Shown here in pieces: positions 16,917 to 26,808 of a DNA stretch of 64,000 nt. Source of the stretch: Syntrophaceae bacterium. GTDB lineage: Bacteria > Desulfobacterota > Syntrophia > Syntrophales > UBA2192. A program made the position numbers and the translations under genes. The first letter of the stretch is position 1. Each line of letters starts with the position of its first letter. Below the pieces are notes generated by a model that saw only the letters and a program-made list of their open reading frames with translations, searched no databases and was not told where the DNA came from. The stretch spans positions 744,001 to 808,000 of the forward strand of contig JABLXY010000001.1 of NCBI GenBank assembly GCA_013177795.1. The letters are read 5' to 3'.

Positions 16917-16948
16917 TTGACAGACGCCCCGATTATTTGTATACGAAT
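16917..16948 (+). promoter_or_regulatory. Strong sigma-70 promoter with MarR-type operator over the -10
   Basis: TTGACA at 16917-16922 and TATACG at 16940-16945 are spaced by 17 bp. A 14-bp near-palindrome, ATTTGTATACGAAT at 16935-16948, covers the -10 hexamer. The gene behind it encodes a MarR regulator, and MarR dimers bind such AT-rich palindromes, so autorepression is likely. Confidence 0.7.
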
Positions 16949-16980
16949 TTCAAACACCCGGCAGTCGGAAAGGAGAGATC

Positions 16981-17505
16981 ATGCCAGCAGAAAACCAACT
17001 GACCATGGAGGTCAACGCCGCCCTCCGGAAGCTCATGCAGCTCGTCCAGACACGCTCGAAGAGGATCCGCAAGGAGACGGGCATCACGGGACCGCAACTG
17101 CTCGCCATGAAGACCCTGGCCGACTCGCCCGGCCTGAGCATCTCCGAGCTCGCCCGCCGCATCTACCTGCACCCGGCCACGGTGGTCGGCATCGTCGACC
17201 GGCTCGAGGGTCACGGCCTCGTGGACCGCACCCCGTCGAAGAAAGACCGCAGGCAGGTCCAGGTCAGGCTGACCCGCGGCGGCAAGGCCGCCCTTCGCAA
17301 GACCCCCCCGGACGCACGGGACTCCGTGCTCGCGGGTCTCGAGAGCCTGCCGGAAAAGAAGCTCAAGCGCCTCGCCGCCGGCCTCGCGGTGATCGTCCGG
17401 GTCCTCGAGGCGCACGCGAGAGGCCCCGTCCCCAAGCGCCGCCGCGGCAGGCCGCGCAAGGAGGAATCGGCGCCGAGGAAGCGGCGGGGCAGAAAGCCGG
17501 CATGA
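16981..17505 (+). CDS. MarR-family transcription regulator with AT-hook C-terminal tail
   Basis: A 174-aa protein with a MarR winged helix-turn-helix at about residues 35-110: ITGPQLLAMKTLADSPGLSISELA, then the recognition region YLHPATVVGIVDRLEGHGLVDR and the wing KKDRRQVQVRLT. Unusually, residues 150-174 are a basic tail with two AT-hook-like cores (RRRGRPRK and KRRGRKPA), which bind the DNA minor groove in other proteins. GGAGAG lies before the ATG. The palindrome over its own promoter points to autoregulation. It sits between the divergent glgB and the TreZ-like gene and may control either. The ligand is unknown. Confidence 0.85.
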   Translation: MPAENQLTMEVNAALRKLMQLVQTRSKRIRKETGITGPQLLAMKTLADSPGLSISELARRIYLHPATVVGIVDRLEGHGLVDRTPSKKDRRQVQVRLTRGGKAALRKTPPDARDSVLAGLESLPEKKLKRLAAGLAVIVRVLEAHARGPVPKRRRGRPRKEESAPRKRRGRKPA

Positions 17506-17605
17506 CCCCGGCGGCGCCGCCCCCCGCCCGCAATCCGGTGAACCTCTGCAGCGACCGGCCCCGCGATCCCCTCGGCACGGGAGGCAGGGGCCGAGGAGGC
17601 CGTCC

Positions 17606-19213
17606 GTGGAACGAAGGCTTCCACTGGGTTCCGCCTGCCGGAAAGGGGGCCGATGCTCCTTTCTCGTCTGGGCGCCCGCCGCGAAACGGGTGGAGCTCCG
17701 CATCCTTCCCCCCGGGGGGCGCATCGTCGCCCTGCAGAGGCTGCGTGACGGGTATCACGGCGCCGTGCTCGACGGCGTTCGGCCGGGTGACCTGTATGTC
17801 TACCGCCTCGACGGGCTGATCGAACGGCCCGACCCCGCCTCGCGGTCCCAGCCGCTCGGCCCCTCCGGTCCATCCCAAGTCACCGATCCGCGCCCGCCTG
17901 CAACAGTGGGCCCGTGGCCCGGCCTCGCTCTGCGGGATGCCGTCCTCACCGAACCCGGCGAAAGCGACCGCCCCTTCGATTCGATCCGTTCCCGCATCGG
18001 CGGGTACGTCTCCCCCGGGTTCAACGCTCTGCGGGTCCGGACCTCGGCCGGCCGGGGATTCCCGTTTTCCGTTTCGGCCCCCGCGGGAGGGCCGGCCGGG
18101 CTGAAACGCCTGGTCGGGGCCTGCCACAGAAGGGGGGTCGCCGTGATGCTTGCCGTCGATTTGTTCGAGCCCGGCATCGAGGGGGACCCCCTCGCGTGGT
18201 TCGGCCCCTACTTCGCCGGCCACGACCGGCGGCTCAACCTCGACGGCCCCTGGAGTGACGAGGTGCGGCGGTATTTCATCGAGTGCGCGATGTCGTGGTT
18301 CCGGGAGTACCGGGTCGACGCCCTCGACATCGGGCCGGTGGACGCCGTGGCGGACCCGTCGCCCCTGCCCCTCCTGGAGGAAATGGCGCAGGCCGTGAAA
18401 GCCGAGGCCCGCCGGGTCGGCCGGCCCCTGCACCTCGTTGCGCACAGCGAACGCAACGACCCCCGCCTGGTCCGTCTCCCGGAAGACGGCGGGATGGGGC
18501 TCGACGCGGTGTGGAACCCGGATTTCGCGGAGTCCCTGGATGCCCTCCTGCTGCGCCCCCGCGGGGGCGCCGGCAGCGGCTTCGGCAGGCTCGAGCACGT
18601 CCGGAAGGCCTTCCTGGAAGGCTTCGTCGACTCGGGCGGCTATTCACCCGCCCGTCGGCGGCGCCGGGGCCGCTCGTCGCGTGCCCTGCCCGGGGAGAGG
18701 TTTCTTGTCCGGCTGCAGCCGCCGGAACCCGGGCGGGACGGCCGCCGCGGGACCGTTGGGGCGGGCGCCCTTCTCGAGGCATGCCTGTTTTTGTCCCCCT
18801 TCCTGCCGCTTCTGCCCGGGGATGCGGACGCGCCTGCCGGCGCCGCCCGCCGTGCCGGGCTGATCCGGCTTCGGAAGGAGCTGCGCGCCGCGGGACTCCT
18901 GGACAGGCAGTGCATGGGGGTGCTGGGTTACGAAAGGGAAAGGGTGCTGCTCGTGCGGCATTGGAAGGACGACGAGGACCTCATCGTGATCTTCCACTTC
19001 GGCACCAGGGCATCGACCGTGGCGCTCCCCGTCCCCGCGGGCGCGTGGGCCCTGCGATTCGATACAGCCGCCCCCCGGTGGGGCGGCCCCGGGAGCGCCC
19101 TCCCCGAGCGGCTGCAGGGCGAGGGCGGCGACGTTCCCCTGCCCCTCGCTCCCCTGTCCTGCGCGGTCTACCTGAAGCAGCACGGTGAACGTACGGAAGT
19201 GGAGAAGCTATGA
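17606..19213 (+). CDS. Malto-oligosyltrehalose trehalohydrolase-like protein, probably catalytically dead
   Basis: A 535-aa protein related to TreZ, which releases trehalose from maltooligosyltrehalose. It keeps the CBM48-like N-terminus (FLVWAPAAKRVELRI), the TreZ hallmark RPDPASRSQPLGPSGPS, and RRLNLDGPWSDEVRRYFIE. The catalytic sites are changed: the usual GLRLDAVHAI reads ALDIGPVDAV (nucleophile Asp to Gly, Arg to Asp), the usual VAEDERNDP reads VAHSERNDP (acid/base Glu to His), the usual WNDDFHH reads WNPDFAE, and the usual QNHDQIGNR reads QPPEPGRDG. The open frame is intact, so it looks like a conserved pseudoenzyme, perhaps glucan-binding. The start is GTG with GAGGAGG 6 bp upstream. 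The last residues come from a repeat element. Confidence 0.75.
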   Translation: MERRLPLGSACRKGGRCSFLVWAPAAKRVELRILPPGGRIVALQRLRDGYHGAVLDGVRPGDLYVYRLDGLIERPDPASRSQPLGPSGPSQVTDPRPPATVGPWPGLALRDAVLTEPGESDRPFDSIRSRIGGYVSPGFNALRVRTSAGRGFPFSVSAPAGGPAGLKRLVGACHRRGVAVMLAVDLFEPGIEGDPLAWFGPYFAGHDRRLNLDGPWSDEVRRYFIECAMSWFREYRVDALDIGPVDAVADPSPLPLLEEMAQAVKAEARRVGRPLHLVAHSERNDPRLVRLPEDGGMGLDAVWNPDFAESLDALLLRPRGGAGSGFGRLEHVRKAFLEGFVDSGGYSPARRRRRGRSSRALPGERFLVRLQPPEPGRDGRRGTVGAGALLEACLFLSPFLPLLPGDADAPAGAARRAGLIRLRKELRAAGLLDRQCMGVLGYERERVLLVRHWKDDEDLIVIFHFGTRASTVALPVPAGAWALRFDTAAPRWGGPGSALPERLQGEGGDVPLPLAPLSCAVYLKQHGERTEVEKL

Positions 19214-19332
19214 AGTTATGAAGCTCGGAGAAGCTGAAAGCATGACACTGGTCTCCAGCCCATCCACGCTTCTTACCTTCACAACTTCCCAACTTCTCTC
19301 CTGGCGCGGGATGAACCCCTGTCACCGGCCTT
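19195..19332. repeat. Octamer-repeat inverted element between the TreZ-like gene and lspA
   Basis: Second copy of the element at 3690-3820. The left arm on the plus strand has 8-bp units such as GAAGCTAT and GAAGTTAT and forms the last codons and stop of the TreZ-like gene. The right arm on the minus strand has GAAGTTGG, GAAGTTGT and GAAGGTAA. As in the first copy, the right arm is followed by GCGCGGGATG, a CCCC run and GTCAC just before the stop of a minus-strand gene, here lspA. Confidence 0.65.
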
Positions 19333-19809
19333 CTAGACCTGTCCCCGGATCAACTTGTAGAAGAGGATCACTGCCCCCACCGTCACGGCCGCGTCGGCCA
19401 CGTTGAAGGCCGGCCAGTGGTACGTGGAGATGTGGAAGTCGAGGAAGTCGATCACCTCGCCGAGGCGGATGCGGTCGATCAGGTTGCCCACGGCGCCGCC
19501 GAGGATGAGCGACATGCCGTAGGTCAGCAGGATGTCCTCCGTCTTCATCTTCACGACGTAGTAGACGATGAGGCCCGAGGCGAGAATCGAAACACCGATG
19601 AGAAACAGCGCCCGCACCATCGGCGATGCGCCGGCCAGGAAGCCGAAGGCCGCGCCGGGGTTACGGACGTAGGTGATGTTGAAGAACCCCTGGACGACGG
19701 GGATGGACTCGTGCAGGGTCATGTGCGTGTCGATGTAGATCTTGGTGATCTGGTCGAGCACGACGATGACCAGCACCGTCAGGACGAACAGCAGGTAGTT
19801 TCGCTTCAA
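19333..19809 (-). CDS. lspA: Lipoprotein signal peptidase II
   Basis: LspA cleaves signal peptides from diacylated prolipoproteins in the inner membrane. The 158-aa protein has four membrane helices. Both catalytic aspartates are visible: GNLIDRIRLGEVIDFLDF near residue 113 and FNVADAAV near residue 135. The conserved VRNPGAAFGFL near residue 50 is present. It lies downstream of ileS on the same strand, a pairing common in Proteobacteria, but here the two are separated by about 108 bp containing repeats. Confidence 0.97.
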   Translation of the reverse strand: MKRNYLLFVLTVLVIVVLDQITKIYIDTHMTLHESIPVVQGFFNITYVRNPGAAFGFLAGASPMVRALFLIGVSILASGLIVYYVVKMKTEDILLTYGMSLILGGAVGNLIDRIRLGEVIDFLDFHISTYHWPAFNVADAAVTVGAVILFYKLIRGQV

Positions 19810-19834
19810 CGTTCCCCCTCATCAGAAAATCCCC

Positions 19835-19917
19835 CTGTCACCTCCCTTTTTCAAAGGGGGAAAGAGGGGGATGTTCTTGCCTTTTGCCTTTTGCCTTTTG
19901 CCTTTTGCCTTTTGCCT
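19835..19917 (-). repeat. Intergenic repeat: C-rich hairpin plus five perfect TTTTGCC heptamers
   Basis: At 19,840-19,870 a run of C's and TTTTTCAAAGGGGG can fold as a hairpin typical of dispersed repeats in deltaproteobacterial genomes. At 19,882-19,916 the heptamer TTTTGCC is repeated five times without change, with a partial unit before it. On the minus strand the unit is GGCAAAA, the best-preserved member of the heptamer family. The array starts immediately after the ileS stop. Confidence 0.75.
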
Positions 19918-22710
19918 TCAGCCCAGGTTCGCAAGACACCGCGGGCAGATCTTCGGGTGATTCGCGTCGCGCCCCAGCTCCTCGCTGAACACCCAGCAGC
20001 GCTGGCACTTCTCACCGCCGGCCTTCGCCACGGCAACCTTGAGGCCCGGCATCTCGGCGCTCTCGAAGGCATCCTGCAGCGCCCCGCCCTTCTGGACGCG
20101 CAGGCTGGAGACGATGCAGAGCGCCCGCATGTCCTCCTCGTGCTTCTCCAGGAGGGAGACGAGCTTCTCCGGGCCTGTGACCGTCACGGCCGCGTCGAGC
20201 GGGTGGCCGATGACCTTGCCTTTCCGGGCCGTCTCCATGGCCTTGGAGATTTCGCCGCGCACGGCGATGAGGGTCTTCCAGGTGTCGCCCAGCTTCTCGT
20301 CGGCCCAGGCGGGATCCGCCTCGGGGAACTGGGTCAGGTGGACGCTCATCGCCTTGCCGTCCCAGGCGGGCAGGCTCTGCCACACCTCCTCGGCCGTGAA
20401 GGTGAGGATGGGCGCGAGCAGCCGCGTGATGGCCTCGAGGATGAGGAACATGGCGCTCTGGGCGGACCGCCGGCTCCTCGAGGCTTTCCCGGAGGTGTAG
20501 AGGCGGTCCTTGAGGACGTCGAGGTACAGGGCGCTCAAGTCCACGGTGCAGAAGTTGTACAGCGTGGTGTAGACGATGTGGAACTGGAAGTTCTCGTAGG
20601 CCTTCCGCGTCCGCTCGATGACCGCCTGCAGGCGGTAGAGGGCCCACCGGTCGATCTCCTCCATCTCGGAGTAGGCAACCCGGTCTTTCTTCGGATCAAA
20701 GTCATAGAGGTTGCCCAGGATGTAGCGGCTCGTGTTCCGGATGCGGCGGTAGGCCTCGACGAGCCGCTCCAGGATCTCGTCGGAGATGCGGATGTCGACG
20801 GTGTAGTCCTCGGCGGCCACCCACAGCCGCAGGATCTCGGCGCCGAACTTCTCGATGATGGGCTGCGGCTCGATGACGTTGCCCACCGACTTGGACATCT
20901 TCTTCCCCTCGCCGTCGACGACGAAGCCGTGGGTGAGCACCGTCGTGTAGGGCGCCCGGCCCCGGGTCCCCACCGACTCGAGCAGCGACGAGTGGAACCA
21001 GCCGCGGTGCTGGTCGCTGCCCTCGAGGTACATGTCGCAGGGGGAGCGCAAGTAGCCCCTCGTCTCGAGGACCGCCGCGTGGCTCACCCCCGAGTCGAAC
21101 CAGACGTCGAGGATGTTCGTCTCCTTGCGGAACGACGTCCCCTTGCAGTTCGGGCAGGCCGAGCCCGCCGGCATGAGGTCCTTGGGCTCGCGCTCGAACC
21201 AGACGTCGGCGCCGTGCTCGCGCATGAGTTCCACGACGTGGTCGAGGATCTCCTTCGAGTAGACGACGGTGTCGCAGTCCCTGCAGTAGAACAGGATGAT
21301 GGGCACGCCCCAGAGCCGCTGGCGCGAGATGCACCAGTCGGGGCGGTTCTCCACCATGCCGTAGATCCGGTCGCGGCCCCAGCCGGGGATCCACCGGACG
21401 CTGTTGATGCTCTCGAGGGCCTTCTTCCGCAGGCCGTTTTTCTCCATGGAGATGAACCACTGCTCGGTGGAGCGGAAGATGATGGGCTTCTTGCAGCGCC
21501 AGCAGTGCGGGTAGGAGTGCTCGATGTCCCCCACCGCCAGCAGCGCCCCCACTTCCCGGAGCTTGTCGTTGACGGACTCGTTGGCGTCGAAGACGAACTG
21601 GCCCGCGAAGAACTCCACGTCCTTCGTGAAGTTGCCGTCCTCGTCGACGGGGGCGTAGTTGTCGAGCCCGTACTCCATGCCGATCTCGTAGTCCTCGGCG
21701 CCGTGGCCGGGGGCGATGTGGACCATGCCCGTGCCGGCATCGAGCGTCACGAAGGGCGCCAAGATGAAGACGCTCTCCCGGTCGATGAAGGGGTGCTTCG
21801 CCTTGAGGCCTTCCACGACCTCGCCGGGGAACTCGTCGGCGATCTCGTATTCCTTGAACCCGAAGGCGTCCATGCAGTAGTCGACCAGGTCCTTGGCCAT
21901 GATGAGGACCTCGCCCGTCTTCTTCACCTTCACGGCGGCGTAGATGAATTCCCTGTGGAACGCAATGGCCAGATTGGCCGGGATCGTCCAGGGGGTCGTC
22001 GTCCAGATCACGGCGGAGACCTTCTCGCCCGCGAGCTTCGGCCGCACCGCCGAGATGTCGGAGATCATGGGGAACTTGACGTAGATGGCCGGCGTCACGT
22101 GGTCGCCGTACTCCACCTCCGCCTCGGCGAGCGCCGTCTTGCAGGTGGCGCACCAGTAGACGGGCTTCTTGCCCTTGTAGACGTCGCCCGAGAGCATCAG
22201 CTTGGCGAACTCGGCCGCCGTGATCGCCTCGTACTCGTAGTGCATCGTGAGGTAGGGGTTGTCCCACTCGCCGAAGACCCCGAGGCGCTTGAACTCGCTG
22301 CGCTGGATGTCGACGAAACGCTCGGCGTACCTGCGGCAGTAGCGCCGCTTCTCGGCCTGCGAGAGGCTGCCTTTGCTCTCACCCAGCTCCTTGTCGACCT
22401 GGTGCTCGATGGGGAGGCCGTGGCAGTCCCACCCCGGGACGAAGATGCTGTCGAAGCCCGCCATGTTTTTCGACTTGATGACGAGGTCCTTGATGATCTT
22501 GTTGAGTGCCGTGCCGAGGTGGATGTGGCCGTTGGCGTAGGGCGGGCCGTCGTGCAGGATGTAGGTCGGGCGCCCCTTGGAGACCTCGCGGATCCTGTCG
22601 TAGATCCGGATCTGCTCCCACCACTGGAGCATCTCGGGCTCCTTCCTGGAGAGGCTCGCCTTCATGGGGAAATCGGTCCTGGGCAGGTTGAGGGTGGATT
22701 TGTAATCCAT
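19918..22710 (-). CDS. ileS: Isoleucyl-tRNA synthetase
   Basis: Charges tRNA-Ile; class I synthetase, 930 aa. The HIGH-type motif YANGHIHLGTALNKIIKD is near residue 60 and KMSKS in GEGKKMSKSVGNV is near residue 600. The editing domain lies between them (WTTTPWTIPANLAIA near residue 230). A C-terminal zinc finger is formed by CQRCW and CPRC. The ATG at 22710, with GGAGG 5 bp upstream, gives the family start MDYKSTLNLPRTDFPMKASL; the frame extends another 49 residues upstream into promoter sequence. It is transcribed before lspA. Confidence 0.97.
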   Translation of the reverse strand: MDYKSTLNLPRTDFPMKASLSRKEPEMLQWWEQIRIYDRIREVSKGRPTYILHDGPPYANGHIHLGTALNKIIKDLVIKSKNMAGFDSIFVPGWDCHGLPIEHQVDKELGESKGSLSQAEKRRYCRRYAERFVDIQRSEFKRLGVFGEWDNPYLTMHYEYEAITAAEFAKLMLSGDVYKGKKPVYWCATCKTALAEAEVEYGDHVTPAIYVKFPMISDISAVRPKLAGEKVSAVIWTTTPWTIPANLAIAFHREFIYAAVKVKKTGEVLIMAKDLVDYCMDAFGFKEYEIADEFPGEVVEGLKAKHPFIDRESVFILAPFVTLDAGTGMVHIAPGHGAEDYEIGMEYGLDNYAPVDEDGNFTKDVEFFAGQFVFDANESVNDKLREVGALLAVGDIEHSYPHCWRCKKPIIFRSTEQWFISMEKNGLRKKALESINSVRWIPGWGRDRIYGMVENRPDWCISRQRLWGVPIILFYCRDCDTVVYSKEILDHVVELMREHGADVWFEREPKDLMPAGSACPNCKGTSFRKETNILDVWFDSGVSHAAVLETRGYLRSPCDMYLEGSDQHRGWFHSSLLESVGTRGRAPYTTVLTHGFVVDGEGKKMSKSVGNVIEPQPIIEKFGAEILRLWVAAEDYTVDIRISDEILERLVEAYRRIRNTSRYILGNLYDFDPKKDRVAYSEMEEIDRWALYRLQAVIERTRKAYENFQFHIVYTTLYNFCTVDLSALYLDVLKDRLYTSGKASRSRRSAQSAMFLILEAITRLLAPILTFTAEEVWQSLPAWDGKAMSVHLTQFPEADPAWADEKLGDTWKTLIAVRGEISKAMETARKGKVIGHPLDAAVTVTGPEKLVSLLEKHEEDMRALCIVSSLRVQKGGALQDAFESAEMPGLKVAVAKAGGEKCQRCWVFSEELGRDANHPKICPRCLANLG

Positions 22711-22725
22711 GGTACCTCCGGGGCT

Positions 22726-22760
22726 AAGGGCAAATGGCGAATGGCGAACGGCGACCAGCG
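22726..22760 (+). repeat. Heptamer repeat tract in the ileS leader
   Basis: Five consecutive 7-bp units: GGCTAAG, GGCAAAT, GGCGAAT, GGCGAAC and GGCGACC. The tract lies between the predicted ileS promoter and start codon, so it would be transcribed as the complementary sequence in the 5' leader. It has the same period and consensus as the tracts at 19,882 and 41,709. Confidence 0.65.
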
Positions 22761-22780
22761 TTTCGCCCTCGAATTCTGTG

Positions 22781-22809
22781 CACTTATCACAACGCGCACC
22801 GACTTTCAA
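22781..22809 (-). promoter_or_regulatory. ileS: Sigma-70-type promoter for ileS
   Basis: On the minus strand, TTGAAA at 22804-22809 and TAAGTG at 22781-22786 have a 17-bp spacer. It lies just after the groEL terminator and about 70 bp before the ileS ATG. No T-box element is seen in the leader. Confidence 0.5.
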
Positions 22810-22818
22810 GGATGAAGC

Positions 22819-22855
22819 AAAAAAAGGCCTCCCGCCGAAACGGGAGGCCTTTTTC
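22819..22855 (-). terminator. Rho-independent terminator of groES-groEL
   Basis: A 10-bp perfect stem (AAGGCCTCCCG region pairing with CGGGAGGCCTT) with a CCGAAA-type loop is flanked by A and T runs on both sides. It lies about 30 bp after the groEL stop and would also work in the opposite direction. Confidence 0.9.
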
Positions 22856-22885
22856 ACGCATGCGCAAGAGGCGCAACGCCCTCGC

Positions 22886-24517
<1,632 letters not shown>

Positions 24518-24539
24518 CTATAGGTTCCTCCTTGTTTTT

Positions 24540-24833
24540 TTACTTCTTCTCGATGATTCCGAGCACGTCCTCTTCCCTCATGATGAGGTACTCGACGCCG
24601 TCGATCTTGACCTCGTTGCCCGCGTACTTGCTGAAGAGGATCCGGTCGCCCTGCTTGACGTCCATGGGGATGACCTTGCCGTCCTCGAGGAGCCTGCCCT
24701 TGCCCGCTGCCACGACCTCACCCTCGGTGGGCTTGTCCTTTGCGGTGTCGGGAATGATGATGCCGCCCTTGGTCTTCTCCTCCTCCGCAACGCGCCTCAC
24801 GATAAGTCTGTCGTACAATGGCCTGATCTTCAT
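24540..24833 (-). CDS. groS: Co-chaperonin GroES (Hsp10)
   Basis: Heptameric lid of the GroEL chamber. The 97-aa protein starts [21 protein letters not shown] and carries the mobile-loop region [14 protein letters not shown] that contacts GroEL. The [10 protein letters not shown] and [18 protein letters not shown] stretches are typical. It is the first gene of the groES-groEL operon, with the promoter at 24924-24951. I see no CIRCE (HrcA) inverted repeat in the leader. Confidence 0.98.
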   Translation of the reverse strand: MKIRPLYDRLIVRRVAEEEKTKGGIIIPDTAKDKPTEGEVVAAGKGRLLEDGKVIPMDVKQGDRILFSKYAGNEVKIDGVEYLIMREEDVLGIIEKK

Positions 24834-24923
24834 CCTCCAACCTCCATGTTAATTATTGAAATCTTTCAGGATTTTTTTGCTGACCCTGCCGGTAGCGGGT
24901 TCTTTGTGCGGAAAATCAAGGGT

Positions 24924-24951
24924 ATGTTATGCACGGATTTTGGCGTGTCAA
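24924..24951 (-). promoter_or_regulatory. groS: Promoter of groES-groEL
   Basis: On the minus strand TTGACA (24946-24951) and TAACAT (24924-24929) are separated by 16 bp, giving a 5' leader of about 85 nt. It reads as a housekeeping promoter; no clear sigma-32 -10 (CCCCAT type) and no CIRCE element are seen. Confidence 0.6.
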
Positions 24952-25032
24952 GGGCATCGGCGAAAAATTTCGAAAAAAATGTCGCCGTCGGCCCGCCGGT
25001 TCGTTCATCGGGCCGGCCGTCTTTTGCCGGCA

Positions 25033-26031
25033 TCAGTTCAGTTTCAGGGAAACGAAATAGGCCAGGGCGGCGATCAGGGCCGACATGGGAATGGTCAGAA
25101 CCCAGGCCCAGATGATGGTGCCCGCGACCCCCCAGCGGACCGCAGTGAGTCGCCTCGTGGCTCCCACGCCGACGATCGCGCCGGCAATCGTATGGGTCGT
25201 GCTGACGGGGATACCCCCGAGCGTGGCCCCGATGATGGACAGGGCCGCCGCCGTTTCCGCGCAGAACCCGCCCATGGGTGCGAGTTTGGTGATCTTCGTC
25301 CCCATCGTCTTGACGATCCGCCACCCGCCGGCCATGGTCCCCAGGGAGATAAACGCGTAGCTCGCAATGATTACCCAGAGCGGCACGTGGAATCCCCCCG
25401 TGATGTACCCCGCGCTGAAGAGGACCATCGTGATGATGCCCATGGTCTTCTGGGCATCGTTCATGCCGTGGCTCAGGCTGTAGATGGCCGCCGAGAAGAG
25501 CTGCAGTCGGCGGAAGATCTGGTCGGCCCTTCGGACGCTCTTGTCGTGGCTCAGGTTCAGCACGACGATCATGATGAGAAACCCCAGGATCAGCCCGATC
25601 GTCGGGGAGATCACGATGAACAGCGTCGTCTTGATGATCCCCCACCACACGAGCACCTCCGTGCCGCCCTTCACCAAGCCTGCACCGATCAGGCCGCCGA
25701 TGAGAGCGTGGGAGGAGCTGCTCGGCAGACCCAGCCACCAGGTGATGAGATTCCATGCGATCGCGCCGATGAGCGCCGAAAGGATGAGAAAATTGTCCAC
25801 GATCTGGACGTTGATGATCCCGGTACCAACAGTCTTGGCGACCTGCACGCCGACGAAGAAAACCGCTGCGAAGTTGAAGAAGGCGGCCCATACCACGGCC
25901 TGCTGCGGGGAGAGAACGCGGGTGGACACCACGGTGGCGATGGAATTCGCCGCATCGTGGAAGCCGTTTATGAAGTCGAAGGCCAGCGCGACGGCAATGA
26001 TGAAGCCGACAAAGAGGAGCGTGCTATCCAT
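25033..26031 (-). CDS. pit: Low-affinity inorganic phosphate transporter, PiT family
   Basis: Membrane permease that imports phosphate (or metal-phosphate) using an ion gradient. The 332-aa protein has about 10 helices and the two inverted PiT signatures: [21 protein letters not shown] at residue 18 and [16 protein letters not shown] near residue 190. It lacks the long central loop of E. coli PitA, as in many bacterial short forms. Its start overlaps the end of the DUF47 gene by 8 bp, the usual pairing for this transporter. The Pst genes follow nearby, so the locus holds both low- and high-affinity uptake. Confidence 0.93.
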   Translation of the reverse strand: MDSTLLFVGFIIAVALAFDFINGFHDAANSIATVVSTRVLSPQQAVVWAAFFNFAAVFFVGVQVAKTVGTGIINVQIVDNFLILSALIGAIAWNLITWWLGLPSSSSHALIGGLIGAGLVKGGTEVLVWWGIIKTTLFIVISPTIGLILGFLIMIVVLNLSHDKSVRRADQIFRRLQLFSAAIYSLSHGMNDAQKTMGIITMVLFSAGYITGGFHVPLWVIIASYAFISLGTMAGGWRIVKTMGTKITKLAPMGGFCAETAAALSIIGATLGGIPVSTTHTIAGAIVGVGATRRLTAVRWGVAGTIIWAWVLTIPMSALIAALAYFVSLKLN

Positions 26032-26644
26032 GTTTCAGGACGATGCCTTCGATGATGTTGGATACGTCCTCGCAGACGTCGATGGATTCTTCGATCCGCT
26101 CGAAAATCTCCTTCCACTTGATGAGCTCGATGGGGTCTTTCTCGCGCTCGAAGAGGCGGGCCATGGCCGTGCGGAGCACGTAATCCCCCTCATTTTCCAG
26201 TGTGTTGATCTCCACGCAGGCCTCGAGGATCATCTTGAAGTTCTTCTTGTCCCGGAGGGCATGAACGACGTCCTTTACCTTGGCTATCGCCTCCGTGAGG
26301 ATTCGCATCAGAACATGGAGTTCCTCGGCCGGCGTCTTGACCTTGTACAGGTACATGCGCACCGCCGAGGCCTCGATCATGTCCAGGATGCTGTCCATCT
26401 TGTTGACAAGGGCGTAGACGTCCTCGCGGTCGATGGGGGTCAGAAAGGTCCTGTGCATCCGCTCGTAGGCCCGGTGGGTGATTTCGTCGGCCTCGTGCTC
26501 GATCTCCTTGAGTTTCACGAGTTTCGGTTCGTTTTGTTGATAGTCGCTCAGGATTTCGACGAAGAGTTTTGCACCTTCCTCGATCTTGCAGGCAAGCTCT
26601 TCGAAGAGGTCGTAGAACTTCTCATCCTTCGGGACGAACTTCAC
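26024..26644 (-). CDS. DUF47 / PhoU-like accessory protein of the PiT transporter
   Basis: A 206-aa all-helical protein of the DUF47 family, a distant PhoU relative normally encoded next to pit and thought to regulate it. Conserved elements are FYDLFEELACKIEEGAKLFVEIL near the start, EHEADEITHRAYERMHRTFLTPIDREDVYALVNKMDSILDMIE, and [31 protein letters not shown] at the end, which carry the acidic metal-binding motifs. GTG at 26644 is chosen because AAGGAGG lies 9 bp upstream and VKFVPKDEKF is the usual N-terminus. It is first in a two-gene operon with pit. Confidence 0.9.
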   Translation of the reverse strand: MKFVPKDEKFYDLFEELACKIEEGAKLFVEILSDYQQNEPKLVKLKEIEHEADEITHRAYERMHRTFLTPIDREDVYALVNKMDSILDMIEASAVRMYLYKVKTPAEELHVLMRILTEAIAKVKDVVHALRDKKNFKMILEACVEINTLENEGDYVLRTAMARLFEREKDPIELIKWKEIFERIEESIDVCEDVSNIIEGIVLKHG

Positions 26645-26674
26645 GGCGGGCCCCCTCCTTCGGGTTCGGTGCAC

Positions 26675-26703
26675 CTCATAGCACACTTTTCCCACGCCTT
26701 CAA
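26675..26703 (-). promoter_or_regulatory. Promoter of the DUF47-pit operon
   Basis: On the minus strand TTGAAG (26698-26703) and TATGAG (26675-26680) have a 17-bp spacer. It lacks the 11-bp Pho half-sites found before pstS, phoB and phnC, so pit seems not to be a direct Pho target, in keeping with constitutive low-affinity uptake. Confidence 0.55.
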
Positions 26704-26808
26704 CGACCGATCGAAAAAGAGTGTTTTTTCAGGGAATACAATATGTTGCGCGAAAAGGCCGGGTGCCTCGACGGCGACAGGGATTGTCGCGGGTCACGAG
26801 ATGCCCGG

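Noticed and set aside
14713-16920. Plus-strand open frame of 735 codons over glgB
   Set aside because: GlgB on the minus strand has all catalytic motifs; the plus frame is a low-complexity shadow.
19876-19917. Heptamer array considered as a CRISPR
   Set aside because: Units are contiguous with no spacers and only 7 bp; no cas genes in the window.
19417-22815. Plus-strand open frame of 1132 codons antisense to lspA and ileS
   Set aside because: It covers two certain genes (LspA, IleS) and has the Val/Asp/Leu/Gly-rich composition of an antisense shadow in GC-rich DNA, with no motif.
22711-22820. T-box riboswitch considered in the ileS leader
   Set aside because: The leader is only about 70 nt, has no T-box consensus, and is filled by heptamer repeats.
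24834-24923. CIRCE operator searched before groES
   Set aside because: No TTAGCACTC / GAGTGCTAA inverted repeat is present.
26645-26808. Pho box sought before the DUF47-pit genes
   Set aside because: A normal -35/-10 pair is seen, with no 11-bp periodic CYGTMAY units.
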